Shown piece by piece: positions 36,916 through 46,117 of a stretch of 64,000 bases of DNA (positions within the stretch are counted from its first letter, which is position 1; each line of letters opens with the position of its first letter). Both the position numbers and the translations under genes were made by a program. Origin of the DNA: Prolixibacteraceae bacterium (GTDB lineage Bacteria > Bacteroidota > Bacteroidia > Bacteroidales > Prolixibacteraceae). Under the pieces are notes generated by a model, which saw only the letters and a list, made by a program, of their open reading frames with translations, ran no database searches and had not been told where the DNA came from. The DNA lies in contig CANJNY010000006.1 of NCBI GenBank assembly GCA_947475715.1, positions 16,528-80,527 of the forward strand. The letters run 5' to 3'.

Positions 36916-39900
36916 TAAAATGTAAGGTTTATTCCGAACAGGAAGCTCCTCGCCTGAGGATAGGTTCCATAATCTACCCCGGGTGCGATATTCTTAAGTG
37001 CATTATCTGACATTCTTCCATAAACGCTTACCTCAGGATCCATTCCGCTGTATTTGGTAAAGGTAAAGAGGTTCTCAGCAGTTACATAGAGGTACAATTT
37101 GTTCAGCTTTAGCTTACTGGATATTTTTTGGGGCAGTTCATAACCCAAGGTTGCCGATTTAATACGGACAAATGATCCATCTTCAATATACCTTGAGGAG
37201 ATGAGTGAATTGTGGTTTTTTCCAAAATCGGACTTTGGCATGTTGGTGATCTGGCCTGCTGTTTTCCAGCGGTTTAGCACCGAAGTCAATTGGTTCCCTT
37301 CGTCAAACAATCCTTCAGTCTCAATTCGGGTGGCATTAAAGATCTGGTTTCCCTGAACACCCTGAACAAATACCGAGAAAGTCCAGTTTTGGTAGTTTAG
37401 TGTATTGTTTAATCCGAAGGTGTATTTTGGATTTGCATTACCGATGATGGTCTGGTCTCCGTCGCTGAGTGTACCGGTTTTGTCAAGGTCTGCAAAGATG
37501 AGGTTTCCGGTTTGAGGATCTACACCTTTGGAAACATAGCCATAGAACATACCTAAAGGCTGCCCTTCCTGAGCAATGGCCACATTCCCCCGGTCTGAGA
37601 TATAACCCAGTTTAATTGGGACTCCTTTATCGAGGTGGGTGATTTTGCTTTTGTTGAACGAGATGTTAAAGTCTGTATTCCACTTCAATTCACCAACGAG
37701 ATTTTTACTTGATGCCTGAAATTCAAATCCTTTGTTTTCCATCTCCCCCACATTTTTTGTTGCAGTGTTGCTTGGAATTCCAACACTGGCAGGAATAGGG
37801 CTGTTTAATAACATGTCGGATGTATTCTTGATATAATAATCTGCTGAAACAGAAATTCTGCTATCGAGAATTGAAGCATCGACTCCTAAATTGGTTTGCT
37901 TTGTAGATTCCCATTTTAAGTCATTATTCTGAATTGAAGTAGCTGAAGTACCGGGAACAACATTTCCGGCAAACACATAAAATGAACCGGGAGAAACTAA
38001 ACCGTACGATGAGAAATCACCAACCTGGTCATTTCCAACAATACCCCAACCTGCTCGCAACTTTAAATCCTTAACTAAGTCGACACTTTTGAAAAAGGAC
38101 TCGTTTGAGATTCTCCACCCTGCAGAGAAGGAGGGGAAATATCCCCATTTGTGATTGGCACCAAACACAGAGGAGCCATCTGCCCGAAAATTGGCGGTAA
38201 CCAGGTATTTATCATCATAGGCATAATTCAGACGGCCAAGAGCTGCTGAGTTTCTGCGTTGAGATACACCTGCATCGGCTGTTCTTGTAGCCCCGGCATT
38301 TACCGTTTCAACAGCAGAGCTTCCGAAGCCTTTGGCATTGATATAGATCGACTCATATTTTTTATCCGACCCAACGAAACCTGCCAATGCGTTAAAGGTG
38401 TGTTTGTCGATCACCTTATTGTAGGTCAGTGTATTTTCCGAAATCCAATAGGAAGTCTGAGCAGTGCTTAGTTCTGCAATCCCCTTGAATCCGCGTCCCT
38501 CGCGGCTTCTGACCGGGTCAACCCATGAATTATAGGTGCTGTTTAATTGCTCAACACCGAACATCGATTTAAATTTAAGTCCTTCCGCTATTTTTATTTC
38601 ACCATAGAAATTGCCGTTAAACCGGTAATTCTGGTACGAATGTTTATTTTTTAAAAGCAAAGCAACCGGGTTCTCCAAATCCTGAATAAATGGATTTATT
38701 GCAAATGTGGTCCCATCGGCATTATAAACATCGGTGACCGGAGCCCCCGTTAGCATCGCCACAATCGAACCATATTTTCTGTTCTCATTCACATCAATGT
38801 CTTTCCATTTATTGTATGAGACGCTTGTTCCAATTTTTATCCGTTCACTTACTTTATGATCGAGATTGACCTTGAAGTTATAACGCTCGAGGCTATTGGT
38901 AATAACTACCCCTTCCTGGTTGAGATAAGATCCTGATACATAGTAATTTGTTTTTTCATTTCCTCCTGAAATGCCTAGCTGGTAATTCTGAGTGCGGGCA
39001 GTTCTGAAGGCTTTATCCTGCCAGTTGGTATTATATGGGTATAGGCTCCAGTCGACTGACTGCCCCATTTCAGACATTAACGACTTATATTGGGTGGCAT
39101 CGAGTACATTTTGCTTTTTCCATACTTTAGCATATCCATTATAGGCGTTCACCATAATTTTCGTTTTTTCATTTCCCCCTCTTTTGGTAGTGATCAGTAC
39201 AACGCCATTCGATCCTGAAGCACCGTAAATCGCTGCCGAAGAGGCATCTTTTAGGATCGTCATCGTTTCGATATCGGCACTGTTGATTTCATTAATTGAG
39301 GAGGTTGGCACCCCGTCAACGATATACAATGGTTCACTTCCGGCTGTAATTGTTGATGTTCCGCGAATCCGGATATTGTATCCTGCCTGTGGTTGACCCG
39401 AAGGTTTTGTGATTTGTACACCCGCGATTTTTCCCTCAAGGGCATTTCCAAACTGAGAATTTTCGCGTCCTTCAAATTCCTTTGAGGAAACTACAGCCAC
39501 TGCACCTGTCAGGTCTTTCTTACGTGTAGTACCATAACCAATTGCGACCACTTCATTCAGACCAATGGTCTCCTCACTCATTGAAATGGTGATGTTTGTT
39601 TTATTTCCGACCGAAACTTCCTGTGATTTCATCCCGACGAATGAAAAACGAAGTGTTGTTTCTGCGGGGATATCATTGATGAAGAAGTTCCCGTTAATAT
39701 CTGTTATCGTTCCGTTTGTGCTCCCTTTGATACTAACAGTCGCACCTGGAATTGGCTGACCATTAATGTCTTTAACATTTCCCGTGACTTTTTTTCCGGT
39801 CTGTTGTGAAGGAATTATCTCGTCAGGGGAGAGGATGATTTTCCTGTCGATAATCATATACTTTACCTCCGTTCCTGCGAAGAGCGATTTTAGGATCTCG

Positions 39901-40184
39901 TCTAACGATTGATCCTTAGCATCAATAGAGACTTTTCGACTGGCGTCAATAAGCTTCTCATTGTAAAGGAAGTAAAATTCAGATTGATTTTCAATCTTGT
40001 CAAGAATGGTAACCAGTTCGGTATTCGAAAAGTTGATTGATAGCCTGGTTTTTTGCGAATAGGCATCATTGGCCCGGGTTTGAAAGAACCCAATGAGCAA
40101 TAAGATAATTGCGATACGCATAATTAGAAGTGTTTTCTTCAGGTGATGAAAGGAAAATCTCCTGAGTGGTTCATTATTTTTCAT
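36915..40184 (-). CDS. SusC/RagA TonB-dependent receptor with STN signalling domain
   Basis: A 1089-residue outer-membrane transporter. In order: signal segment, a secretin/TonB N-terminal (STN) domain at about 45-120 (LSINFSNTELVTILDKIENQS), and a carboxypeptidase-like beta sandwich (VTGNVKDINGQPIPGATVSIKG). A plug follows (IGYGTTRKKDLTGAVAVVSSK, GSEPLYIVDGVP), then a 22-strand barrel ending in an aromatic residue. The STN domain marks it as a transducer that signals to the FecR/ECF sigma pair encoded just upstream. With SusD it imports oligosaccharides using TonB energy. Confidence 0.96.
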   Translation of the reverse strand: MKNNEPLRRFSFHHLKKTLLIMRIAIILLLIGFFQTRANDAYSQKTRLSINFSNTELVTILDKIENQSEFYFLYNEKLIDASRKVSIDAKDQSLDEILKSLFAGTEVKYMIIDRKIILSPDEIIPSQQTGKKVTGNVKDINGQPIPGATVSIKGSTNGTITDINGNFFINDIPAETTLRFSFVGMKSQEVSVGNKTNITISMSEETIGLNEVVAIGYGTTRKKDLTGAVAVVSSKEFEGRENSQFGNALEGKIAGVQITKPSGQPQAGYNIRIRGTSTITAGSEPLYIVDGVPTSSINEINSADIETMTILKDASSAAIYGASGSNGVVLITTKRGGNEKTKIMVNAYNGYAKVWKKQNVLDATQYKSLMSEMGQSVDWSLYPYNTNWQDKAFRTARTQNYQLGISGGNEKTNYYVSGSYLNQEGVVITNSLERYNFKVNLDHKVSERIKIGTSVSYNKWKDIDVNENRKYGSIVAMLTGAPVTDVYNADGTTFAINPFIQDLENPVALLLKNKHSYQNYRFNGNFYGEIKIAEGLKFKSMFGVEQLNSTYNSWVDPVRSREGRGFKGIAELSTAQTSYWISENTLTYNKVIDKHTFNALAGFVGSDKKYESIYINAKGFGSSAVETVNAGATRTADAGVSQRRNSAALGRLNYAYDDKYLVTANFRADGSSVFGANHKWGYFPSFSAGWRISNESFFKSVDLVKDLKLRAGWGIVGNDQVGDFSSYGLVSPGSFYVFAGNVVPGTSATSIQNNDLKWESTKQTNLGVDASILDSRISVSADYYIKNTSDMLLNSPIPASVGIPSNTATKNVGEMENKGFEFQASSKNLVGELKWNTDFNISFNKSKITHLDKGVPIKLGYISDRGNVAIAQEGQPLGMFYGYVSKGVDPQTGNLIFADLDKTGTLSDGDQTIIGNANPKYTFGLNNTLNYQNWTFSVFVQGVQGNQIFNATRIETEGLFDEGNQLTSVLNRWKTAGQITNMPKSDFGKNHNSLISSRYIEDGSFVRIKSATLGYELPQKISSKLKLNKLYLYVTAENLFTFTKYSGMDPEVSVYGRMSDNALKNIAPGVDYGTYPQARSFLFGINLTF

Positions 40185-40233
40185 ATATTTGTATTGATTT
40201 GATTAATAAAAAAATTCTGGAAAGGATGATTTT

Positions 40234-40277
40234 AAAGGAGATCGTTGGCGCGGTTTCCTTTTTTCATGCCAACCTTT
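40234..40277 (-). promoter_or_regulatory. Possible attenuator stem-loop between fecR and susC
   Basis: GTTGGC (40244-40249) pairs with GCCAAC (40268-40273), flanked by AAAG (40234-40237) and CTTT (40274-40277). It lies between the fecR stop and the susC start on the minus strand. The stem is short and interrupted, so this is tentative. Confidence 0.25.
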
Positions 40278-40322
40278 CTACGAGCTGTTGAGTTGGTTCA
40301 TAAGTTTTGTCTGTTTATTGGA

Positions 40323-41369
40323 TTATATGTGTTTCGTTTTCTTATACAAGATTACCCGTTCTTTTTGATAGGTGCCATTGGCATTGAGTTCACGAGGCAT
40401 CATTTTATAGCGGATGGGAGAGGTCATGCTTAGCAGATCAAGCACCTCTTCCAATGGGTCGTCCTCGAATGTGGCCCTAAATGAAAATTGTTCCAGCTCC
40501 TTGTCTGCAAGTTCAACCTTGATATTGTACCAGCGTTCAATTCTTCTTGCAACTTCGGCCATATTATCGCCTCTGAAAACAAGTTTCCCGTCGGTCCAGG
40601 CTTTGTATTTTGAAGGATCAGCTGCATTAACAGTCACTTCTCCATTTCTAAACACCAATCGTTCGGAGGGCAATAACGTAACCGGGTGTGCTTTATTGTT
40701 ATCGGTAAATATCACTTTCCCTTTTTGAAGGACAACCTCGACATACTGTTCATCATTATATGCGCTGAGGTAGAAACTGGTACCCAACACCTGAACCATT
40801 GAATTGGCGGTGGTTATTTCGAAAGGTTTTTTCTCGTTATGGGCCACATCAAACCACGCTTCACCTTCGAGTGCCACGTTTCTGTGCTCCCCAAACGGAA
40901 GAGAATAGGAGAGTGAAGAGCCGCTGTTGAGCCATCCGGCTGTGCCATCGGGTAAATTAAAGGAGACCCTTGAACCCAGCGGGGCGTGAATTACCGAACT
41001 GACCTGCTGATTTTGAGTGGAAGATTTTCCTCTTAGTCCAACGATTAAACTGCCTGCCACTATTAGCGGAATCAGTAATATTGCAGCAGCCTTTGAATAG
41101 AGGTAATTGATCCGGTGTAGGAGCGTTTGCTCTTTTTGGCTCTCTTTTTGGCGAATCTGGTGATGAACCCGATCGAGCAGATGGCCAAGATCAACTTCGG
41201 ATATCATTTTTTCCTGTGTGGTATTTTCCCAATCCCGATGTAGATGGTTGTGTAAGCTCTGATCATTTTGGCCCTTGGCAAACCGATCCTCAATCCAGAG
41301 AATATCTTTAATATCGGCATCTCCATTAAGATACCGTTCGATGCACGCTATTTCGTTTTGTTGTAACAT
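40323..41369 (-). CDS. FecR-family anti-sigma factor
   Basis: The ATG at 41369 gives 348 residues. A short cytoplasmic N-terminal sigma-binding part precedes one membrane helix at about 92-112 (AAAILLIPLIVAGSLIVGL). A periplasmic FecR domain follows (GSRVSFNLPDGTAGWLNSGSSL; LEGEAWFDVAHN; PFEITTANSMVQVLGTSFYL) and then a C-terminal DUF4974 STN-like domain that meets the SusC STN. It holds the ECF sigma factor until the transporter is occupied. The upstream extension to 41429 looks non-coding. It lies between the sigma and susC genes. Confidence 0.94.
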   Translation of the reverse strand: MLQQNEIACIERYLNGDADIKDILWIEDRFAKGQNDQSLHNHLHRDWENTTQEKMISEVDLGHLLDRVHHQIRQKESQKEQTLLHRINYLYSKAAAILLIPLIVAGSLIVGLRGKSSTQNQQVSSVIHAPLGSRVSFNLPDGTAGWLNSGSSLSYSLPFGEHRNVALEGEAWFDVAHNEKKPFEITTANSMVQVLGTSFYLSAYNDEQYVEVVLQKGKVIFTDNNKAHPVTLLPSERLVFRNGEVTVNAADPSKYKAWTDGKLVFRGDNMAEVARRIERWYNIKVELADKELEQFSFRATFEDDPLEEVLDLLSMTSPIRYKMMPRELNANGTYQKERVILYKKTKHI

Positions 41370-41518
41370 AGATTTCGTTTTTCCCAAGGCCGGAAGGTTC
41401 TTTCTCCCTGCCTCTGAATGGTTATACACACAAGGGTTAGGAATCTCATATAAAAAAAGGAATTATTTTTAATTATATGATTCGAGACATTAGATCTATG
41501 TAATGGGAGTCTGGATTT

Positions 41519-42103
41519 TTATACAAAAAACAATAAGAAGAAAATCAGTAAGGCGAAATCTTTATCCCTGAGTTGGATCCGGATAAATTTAAGTGATTCG
41601 GAGATGTAATTGTCAACGGTTCCAACAGATAAGCCCATCTCTGCGGCAATATCCTTGGAGGACTTCCCCTCCTGCCGGCTTTTATTGAATATGATTTTTT
41701 GTTTTTCAGGAAGTTTAGTCAGGATGCGATTCACCTGTTCCATAAGAAATGCAGCATCAATTTCCCCTTCCGGTTCATCGGATGCTTCACGTTCAGCAAC
41801 CAATGAAGATTGAACGAATTTCCGCAGATAACTTCTTTGCCTGAATTGATTGCAAATCTCATGATAGGCAATTGTAAATAGAAACGATTTAAAGGAGGTG
41901 TCCTTTTTCAGATTTTGCTGATTTTCCCAAACCTTGAGAAACACCGATTGTACAAGTTCTTCAGCCTCCTCCTTTGACCTGAGATATTTATACGAAAAGG
42001 CATAAAGTTTTGAGGCATACTTTGTATACACCTGATCAAAAGCATGTACATCACCTTTACGAAGGCGTTCAACCAATTCGTTTTCCGCTGGAAACTCTGT
42101 CAA
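41519..42103 (-). CDS. ECF RNA polymerase sigma factor (Bacteroidota PUL type)
   Basis: A 194-residue ECF sigma: region 2 (HAFDQVYTKYASKLYAFSYKYLRSKEEAEELVQSVFLKVWEN) and region 4 (ILTKLPEKQKIIFNKSRQEGKSSKDIAAEMGLSVGTVDNYIS). The hydrophobic C-terminus (FALLIFFLLFFV) is frequent in this subgroup. No ATG exists near the start and an in-frame stop lies 15 bases upstream, so TTG at 42103 is the only reasonable start. It should direct transcription of susC-susD and the downstream enzymes when FecR releases it. Confidence 0.92.
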   Translation of the reverse strand: MTEFPAENELVERLRKGDVHAFDQVYTKYASKLYAFSYKYLRSKEEAEELVQSVFLKVWENQQNLKKDTSFKSFLFTIAYHEICNQFRQRSYLRKFVQSSLVAEREASDEPEGEIDAAFLMEQVNRILTKLPEKQKIIFNKSRQEGKSSKDIAAEMGLSVGTVDNYISESLKFIRIQLRDKDFALLIFFLLFFV

Positions 42104-42245
42104 GGCCTTTAATAGTTAGTTGAAAGCAAATATAAGATATATTCTTTGAATTTATTTAATTTTTTCAGAGGTGGTGGTGGAATGTAAAATCAACGATATA
42201 TTGATACATTTTGCATCCTTGCGGCATTGATGGGTGTGGAATAAG

Positions 42246-44645
42246 TTACTGGTTAGTATTCCTGATCATTCGTTTGGCCAGTAAACGGGTTGCAAAAGTT
42301 GAAAAGGCGACTACAGTTACCGAACTGGCTGGCATCAGAACCGCAGCTACTACGGGAGAGAGGTTTCCTGTCAGGGCAATAGTCAAACCAATAATATTGT
42401 AAAGGAAAGAGATCGCGAAACTCGCTTTTACAATAACCAGCGATTTACGTGCAAACCCGATAAAGGCCGTCAGCTGATGAAATTGAGCAGCCTCAATGAT
42501 TGCATCCCCTGCGGGTGAAAAATGGTAAATATCATCGGCAATCGACAGTGCTACATCACTTTGCATGAAGGCACCCGAATCATTTAAACCGTCGCCGGTC
42601 ATCATCACCTGGCGCCCCTGGGTGCGTAATGCGGCTATAAACTCCATTTTTTGCTGAGGTTGCTGATTGAAAAATATTTTATCCTGGTCAAAAAATTGTT
42701 CGAGGTGCTCTTTTTCTGCTGCATTATCCCCGGATAAAAGATACATGTCGAATTGTTTACCTAATTTGCGGATTACGTTACTAAAGCCTGAACGATACTG
42801 ATTGCTTATCTTATAATAGCCTCTTACCGTTTGATCAATAGAAATGTAAACCCCGGAAGTAATTGGTCCGGTATCGTGTTCTGTATCGCAGACAAATTTT
42901 TGAGAACCTAACTTTATAGCGATCCCATCGATAGTGGCGAAGATTCCCTTTCCTGCCATCTCGATAAATCCGTGGGTGTCTAAAGATTTAATTCCTGAAA
43001 GATGTCTGTCGAGAGCCTGGCTTAGCGGATGGGCAGATTGGTGAACCAGTGATTTAATTCCCCGTATTTCCCAATCGGTTAAATCAGTTCCAATAAACTG
43101 AACCTTATTCTCATCCGGTTTGGTTAAGGTTCCTGTTTTATCAAAAACCAGGGTGTCAATCCTTGTGAGTTTTTCAATCACCCGGAAATTCTTCAGATAC
43201 ATCCCTTTATTCCCGAGGATACGCATGGTGGTCCCAAGGGTAAAGGGGAGAGACATTGCCAATGCACAAGGACAGGCTACAATAAGCACAGAAGTAAGCA
43301 CCAGAATAGCAGTCCGGAAATCACCGATAGTCATCCAGACTATAAATCCGGAGAGTGCAATGAAGATGATGATTATGGTAAAATATATACTGATTGCATC
43401 GATCAGGCTTGTCAGTGAGCGGTGGGTGGCTTGTTTGGGTTCATTCTGATTCCATAGTTGAGTCAGATGACTTTGCTTAACCTCACGTTCGACACGGATT
43501 GTTATAGCCCCGCCTGTCTGTATCCCACCGGCATAAACATAATCTCCGGCGATCTTTTTAATAGGGATCGATTCACCCGTAACAAAGCTATAATCAATGA
43601 GTGCAGACCCGTCGATCAAAATTCCATCAGCAGGAATTAGTTCCTTGCTCCTCAGAAGCAACAGATCGCCAACGGCAATCTCTTCAAGCAATGTGCTGAT
43701 TGTTTCACCATTTTCTATTTTTGTAACTGCCACGGGGAAATACGATTTATAATCCCTGTCGAATGAGAGTGACTGATAGGTTTTACTTTGGTACCATTTG
43801 CCGATAAGGAGAAAAAATAAAAATCCTGCAAGTGTGTCGGAGTATCCGGGGCCTCGGTTTGTAAATACTTCATAACCGGTGACGAAAAAAAGTGCCAGAA
43901 TACCCAGTGCAATCGGAAGATCAATGTTGACAATCCCTTTTCTGAGGTTCTTTACCGCAGAAATAATATAATCACTGCCACTATAAAAAACAAGCGGAAT
44001 GGCCAGTGCAAACCCGAGATAATGGAGGAATGGTCCCAGTGATTCGTGTAATGCTTTTCCGTTGAAATACTCCGGAAGACTATACATCATCACATTTCCG
44101 AATATAAATCCGGCAACCCCAATTTTATACATCAGGGTTCTGTCAACCGAATGGATCTCATTTTTCTCCAGTGTTTTTAACGAAATATCGGGGATGTAAT
44201 GGATTGAAACCAATAATTCCACCACTTCCCGTAAAGAGGTTTCAGAGGTATTAAAATTGACAGTAACCTCTTTGCGGACGAAGTTGACAGCCGATTGTTT
44301 AACTCCCTTATTCAGCCGGTTTAGATGCTCCAGAAGCCAGATGCACGAAACACAATGGATGGATGGAATATAAAAAGTGACTCTGGCTGAATTTCCCTCC
44401 CCGAACTCATAGAGTTTTTGCTTCACTTCCTCTTTATCGAGAAACGCATATTTGGATTCGTGATCACGATCAGCAATTCTTACCCCGGGAGTTTTTTCAA
44501 AAGTATAGTATTGGTGAAGCTGGTTTTCGTTGAGTAATTGGTATACCTGTTTGCAACCGGAGCAGCAAAAATTTTGAAGACTGTAGATGATCGGTTCTTT
44601 GCCGCAGTCGGCTCCGCAATGGATACATATATTGTCACTCATCAT
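42246..44645 (-). CDS. ccoI: Copper-translocating P-type ATPase for cbb3 oxidase assembly (CcoI/FixI)
   Basis: The 799-residue pump starts with a cysteine-rich N-terminal metal site (CIHCGADC; CCSGCKQVY) and an HMA domain with CVSC at 98-101. Membrane helices follow, then the TGES actuator loop, the copper-specific CPC at 458-460, the phosphorylation site DKTGTLT at 502-508, the AHPLS motif and MTGDGLNDSGA. The family delivers copper across the inner membrane to the CuB site of cytochrome cbb3. It is the last gene of the cco locus. A ccoS gene, often next to it, is not found. Confidence 0.95.
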   Translation of the reverse strand: MMSDNICIHCGADCGKEPIIYSLQNFCCSGCKQVYQLLNENQLHQYYTFEKTPGVRIADRDHESKYAFLDKEEVKQKLYEFGEGNSARVTFYIPSIHCVSCIWLLEHLNRLNKGVKQSAVNFVRKEVTVNFNTSETSLREVVELLVSIHYIPDISLKTLEKNEIHSVDRTLMYKIGVAGFIFGNVMMYSLPEYFNGKALHESLGPFLHYLGFALAIPLVFYSGSDYIISAVKNLRKGIVNIDLPIALGILALFFVTGYEVFTNRGPGYSDTLAGFLFFLLIGKWYQSKTYQSLSFDRDYKSYFPVAVTKIENGETISTLLEEIAVGDLLLLRSKELIPADGILIDGSALIDYSFVTGESIPIKKIAGDYVYAGGIQTGGAITIRVEREVKQSHLTQLWNQNEPKQATHRSLTSLIDAISIYFTIIIIFIALSGFIVWMTIGDFRTAILVLTSVLIVACPCALAMSLPFTLGTTMRILGNKGMYLKNFRVIEKLTRIDTLVFDKTGTLTKPDENKVQFIGTDLTDWEIRGIKSLVHQSAHPLSQALDRHLSGIKSLDTHGFIEMAGKGIFATIDGIAIKLGSQKFVCDTEHDTGPITSGVYISIDQTVRGYYKISNQYRSGFSNVIRKLGKQFDMYLLSGDNAAEKEHLEQFFDQDKIFFNQQPQQKMEFIAALRTQGRQVMMTGDGLNDSGAFMQSDVALSIADDIYHFSPAGDAIIEAAQFHQLTAFIGFARKSLVIVKASFAISFLYNIIGLTIALTGNLSPVVAAVLMPASSVTVVAFSTFATRLLAKRMIRNTNQ

Positions 44646-44722
44646 TAAATAGCTTTAAAGGAAAACCGGCATTAATTTTGGCCAGATCTTCCGGTAGTGG
44701 CAAAGGCAAGAATGCAAAGTGT

Positions 44723-44815
44723 AAAATTTAAATTGTAAAAGGCAAAGGAGATCAGATTTGAGAGTGATAATACTTAATCTGGTTTTTGAATTTTGCTCTT
44801 TACAATTTACATTTT
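44723..44815. repeat. Imperfect long inverted repeat between ccoI and the SafE-like gene
   Basis: Arms of 17 bases at 44723-44739 and 44799-44815 are reverse complements with one mismatch. Weaker pairing extends towards the spacer (GGCAAA against GAGCAAAA). The spacer is 59 bases. No coding potential resembling CcoS was seen in this 170-base gap. It may be a dispersed element or a stem that separates ccoI expression. Confidence 0.45.
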
Positions 44816-44818
44816 GAA

Positions 44819-45586
44819 TTATTTTTTTTTCTCTTCTGGGTTTAGCGTACAACAAGGATCCTGAAGCGCATCAGAGGGTTTTATCGGAGTTGTGCTCATG
44901 TGCGATTCGGTGGTAAGTTTCTCTTTTGCCGGGCTAAGATATGGAATTCCAAGTGTTAAGCCGCGAAGAATAAAAATCAATCCAATTATTACAATGATAT
45001 AGGGAACCACTTTATTCATTTTATTTCGGATCGGGATTGAAACAACATTACCAATTAATGCGATTAACATCATCATGGGTAGCGTTCCTAAACCAAAAAG
45101 AATCATGTAACCCATACCCAGAGGAGCACTTCCGGTTCCGACGGCTCCGGCAAGTGCAAGATAAACCAGGCCGCATGGTAAAACCCCATTTGCCAGGCCA
45201 ATAAGGAAGAGCCCTTTGTATGAACGCATCTTAAAAAGGCGTTGAAGGGCTCTGTTCAACCGGATAGTTATAAACTCAAATTTGATCAGTTTTCTCTTTT
45301 TAAAATATTTGGGAATCAACACCGAGGCGATCATGAAACTGCCCATTGTTATTGAGATTCCCTTTTGGAATCCTAAAATACTAAAGGAGAAGCCGATCAA
45401 TCCAAAAAAAGCCCCTTTTATCCCATAGGTGATCGACCTGCCGAAATTATAGAGCAGACCACCCCATGCTTTCTGCCAGAAATTATCTCCCCTAAGCGGC
45501 AAGCTTAAGGCGATAGGACCACACATGCCAACGCAATGGAAACTTCCCATTAAGCCCAGTAGAAAAGCCGTGATAAGAATTTCCAT
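44819..45586 (-). CDS. TauE/SafE-like (DsbD-fold) membrane protein of the cco locus
   Basis: A 255-residue polytopic protein with six predicted helices. The signature SFHCVGMCGPIALSLPL opens it, and NGVLPCGLVYLALAGAVGTGS repeats the Cys/Pro pattern in the second half, as in the UPF/SafE family that accompanies cbb3 oxidase genes. The paired cysteines suggest handling of copper or reductant during oxidase assembly. The exact substrate is unknown. It follows ccoH by 86 bases and is presumed co-transcribed. The short cysteine-bearing tail (DPCCTLNPEEKKK) is notable. Confidence 0.85.
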   Translation of the reverse strand: MEILITAFLLGLMGSFHCVGMCGPIALSLPLRGDNFWQKAWGGLLYNFGRSITYGIKGAFFGLIGFSFSILGFQKGISITMGSFMIASVLIPKYFKKRKLIKFEFITIRLNRALQRLFKMRSYKGLFLIGLANGVLPCGLVYLALAGAVGTGSAPLGMGYMILFGLGTLPMMMLIALIGNVVSIPIRNKMNKVVPYIIVIIGLIFILRGLTLGIPYLSPAKEKLTTESHMSTTPIKPSDALQDPCCTLNPEEKKK

Positions 45587-45672
45587 TTTCTAAAATTTAG
45601 TTTTTAAGGAATTAAACATTTTGGAATCAGAATGAGGTGCCATTGTTTTTTGTGGAATAATATTGTATTAGG

Positions 45673-46113
45673 CTATTGGACGAAGTATTCTTTCTCGATT
45701 TCATAGTTTTTTGCCTCACTATTCCATTGGAATTTTACGACATACCTTCCTGAAGCCAGAGCTTTTTTTTCGATGGATACTGAGTCGTTGTGAATTAGTA
45801 AATTGATTCGGTAATCCGATTTTTTATCGGAGGGGCGGTAGAAGTAGATATGCATTGTATCGGCCATCCGGGTTATTGAATTTGCAAATCCTGCGATCAC
45901 CATTTGTCCCTGATTCGTCAGGCGGATGCTGTCTTTATATACGGCCGAACGGCTATTTATCTCCATTTGAATCGTATAGGCAGCCCCTTTTTCATAGTAA
46001 TCCTCAGTAACCAAATCGGTACTTTGTCTGAAGGAGAAGATTACAAACCCAATCATCAATGTAAAAAAAGCAATAAAAAAAAGTATGATACTGTATCCCC
46101 AATTTAATTTCAT
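45673..46113 (-). CDS. ccoH: CcoH/FixH-family cbb3 oxidase assembly protein
   Basis: Taking the ATG at 46113 gives 146 residues: one N-terminal membrane helix (WGYSIILFFIAFFTLMIGFVIF) then STDLVTEDYYEKGAAYTIQME, the FixH signature, and a periplasmic Ig-like domain ending KFQWNSEAKNYEIEKEYFV. It helps assemble or stabilise the oxidase. A GTG start at 46131 would overlap the upstream DUF1080 gene and is less likely. It lies between that gene and the SafE-like gene. Confidence 0.9.
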   Translation of the reverse strand: MKLNWGYSIILFFIAFFTLMIGFVIFSFRQSTDLVTEDYYEKGAAYTIQMEINSRSAVYKDSIRLTNQGQMVIAGFANSITRMADTMHIYFYRPSDKKSDYRINLLIHNDSVSIEKKALASGRYVVKFQWNSEAKNYEIEKEYFVQ

Positions 46114-46117
46114 AAAT

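Noticed and set aside
44655..44855. 66-codon frame between ccoI and the SafE-like gene, considered as ccoS
   Set aside because: It lacks an N-terminal membrane helix and the CcoS pattern, and it spans the inverted repeat.
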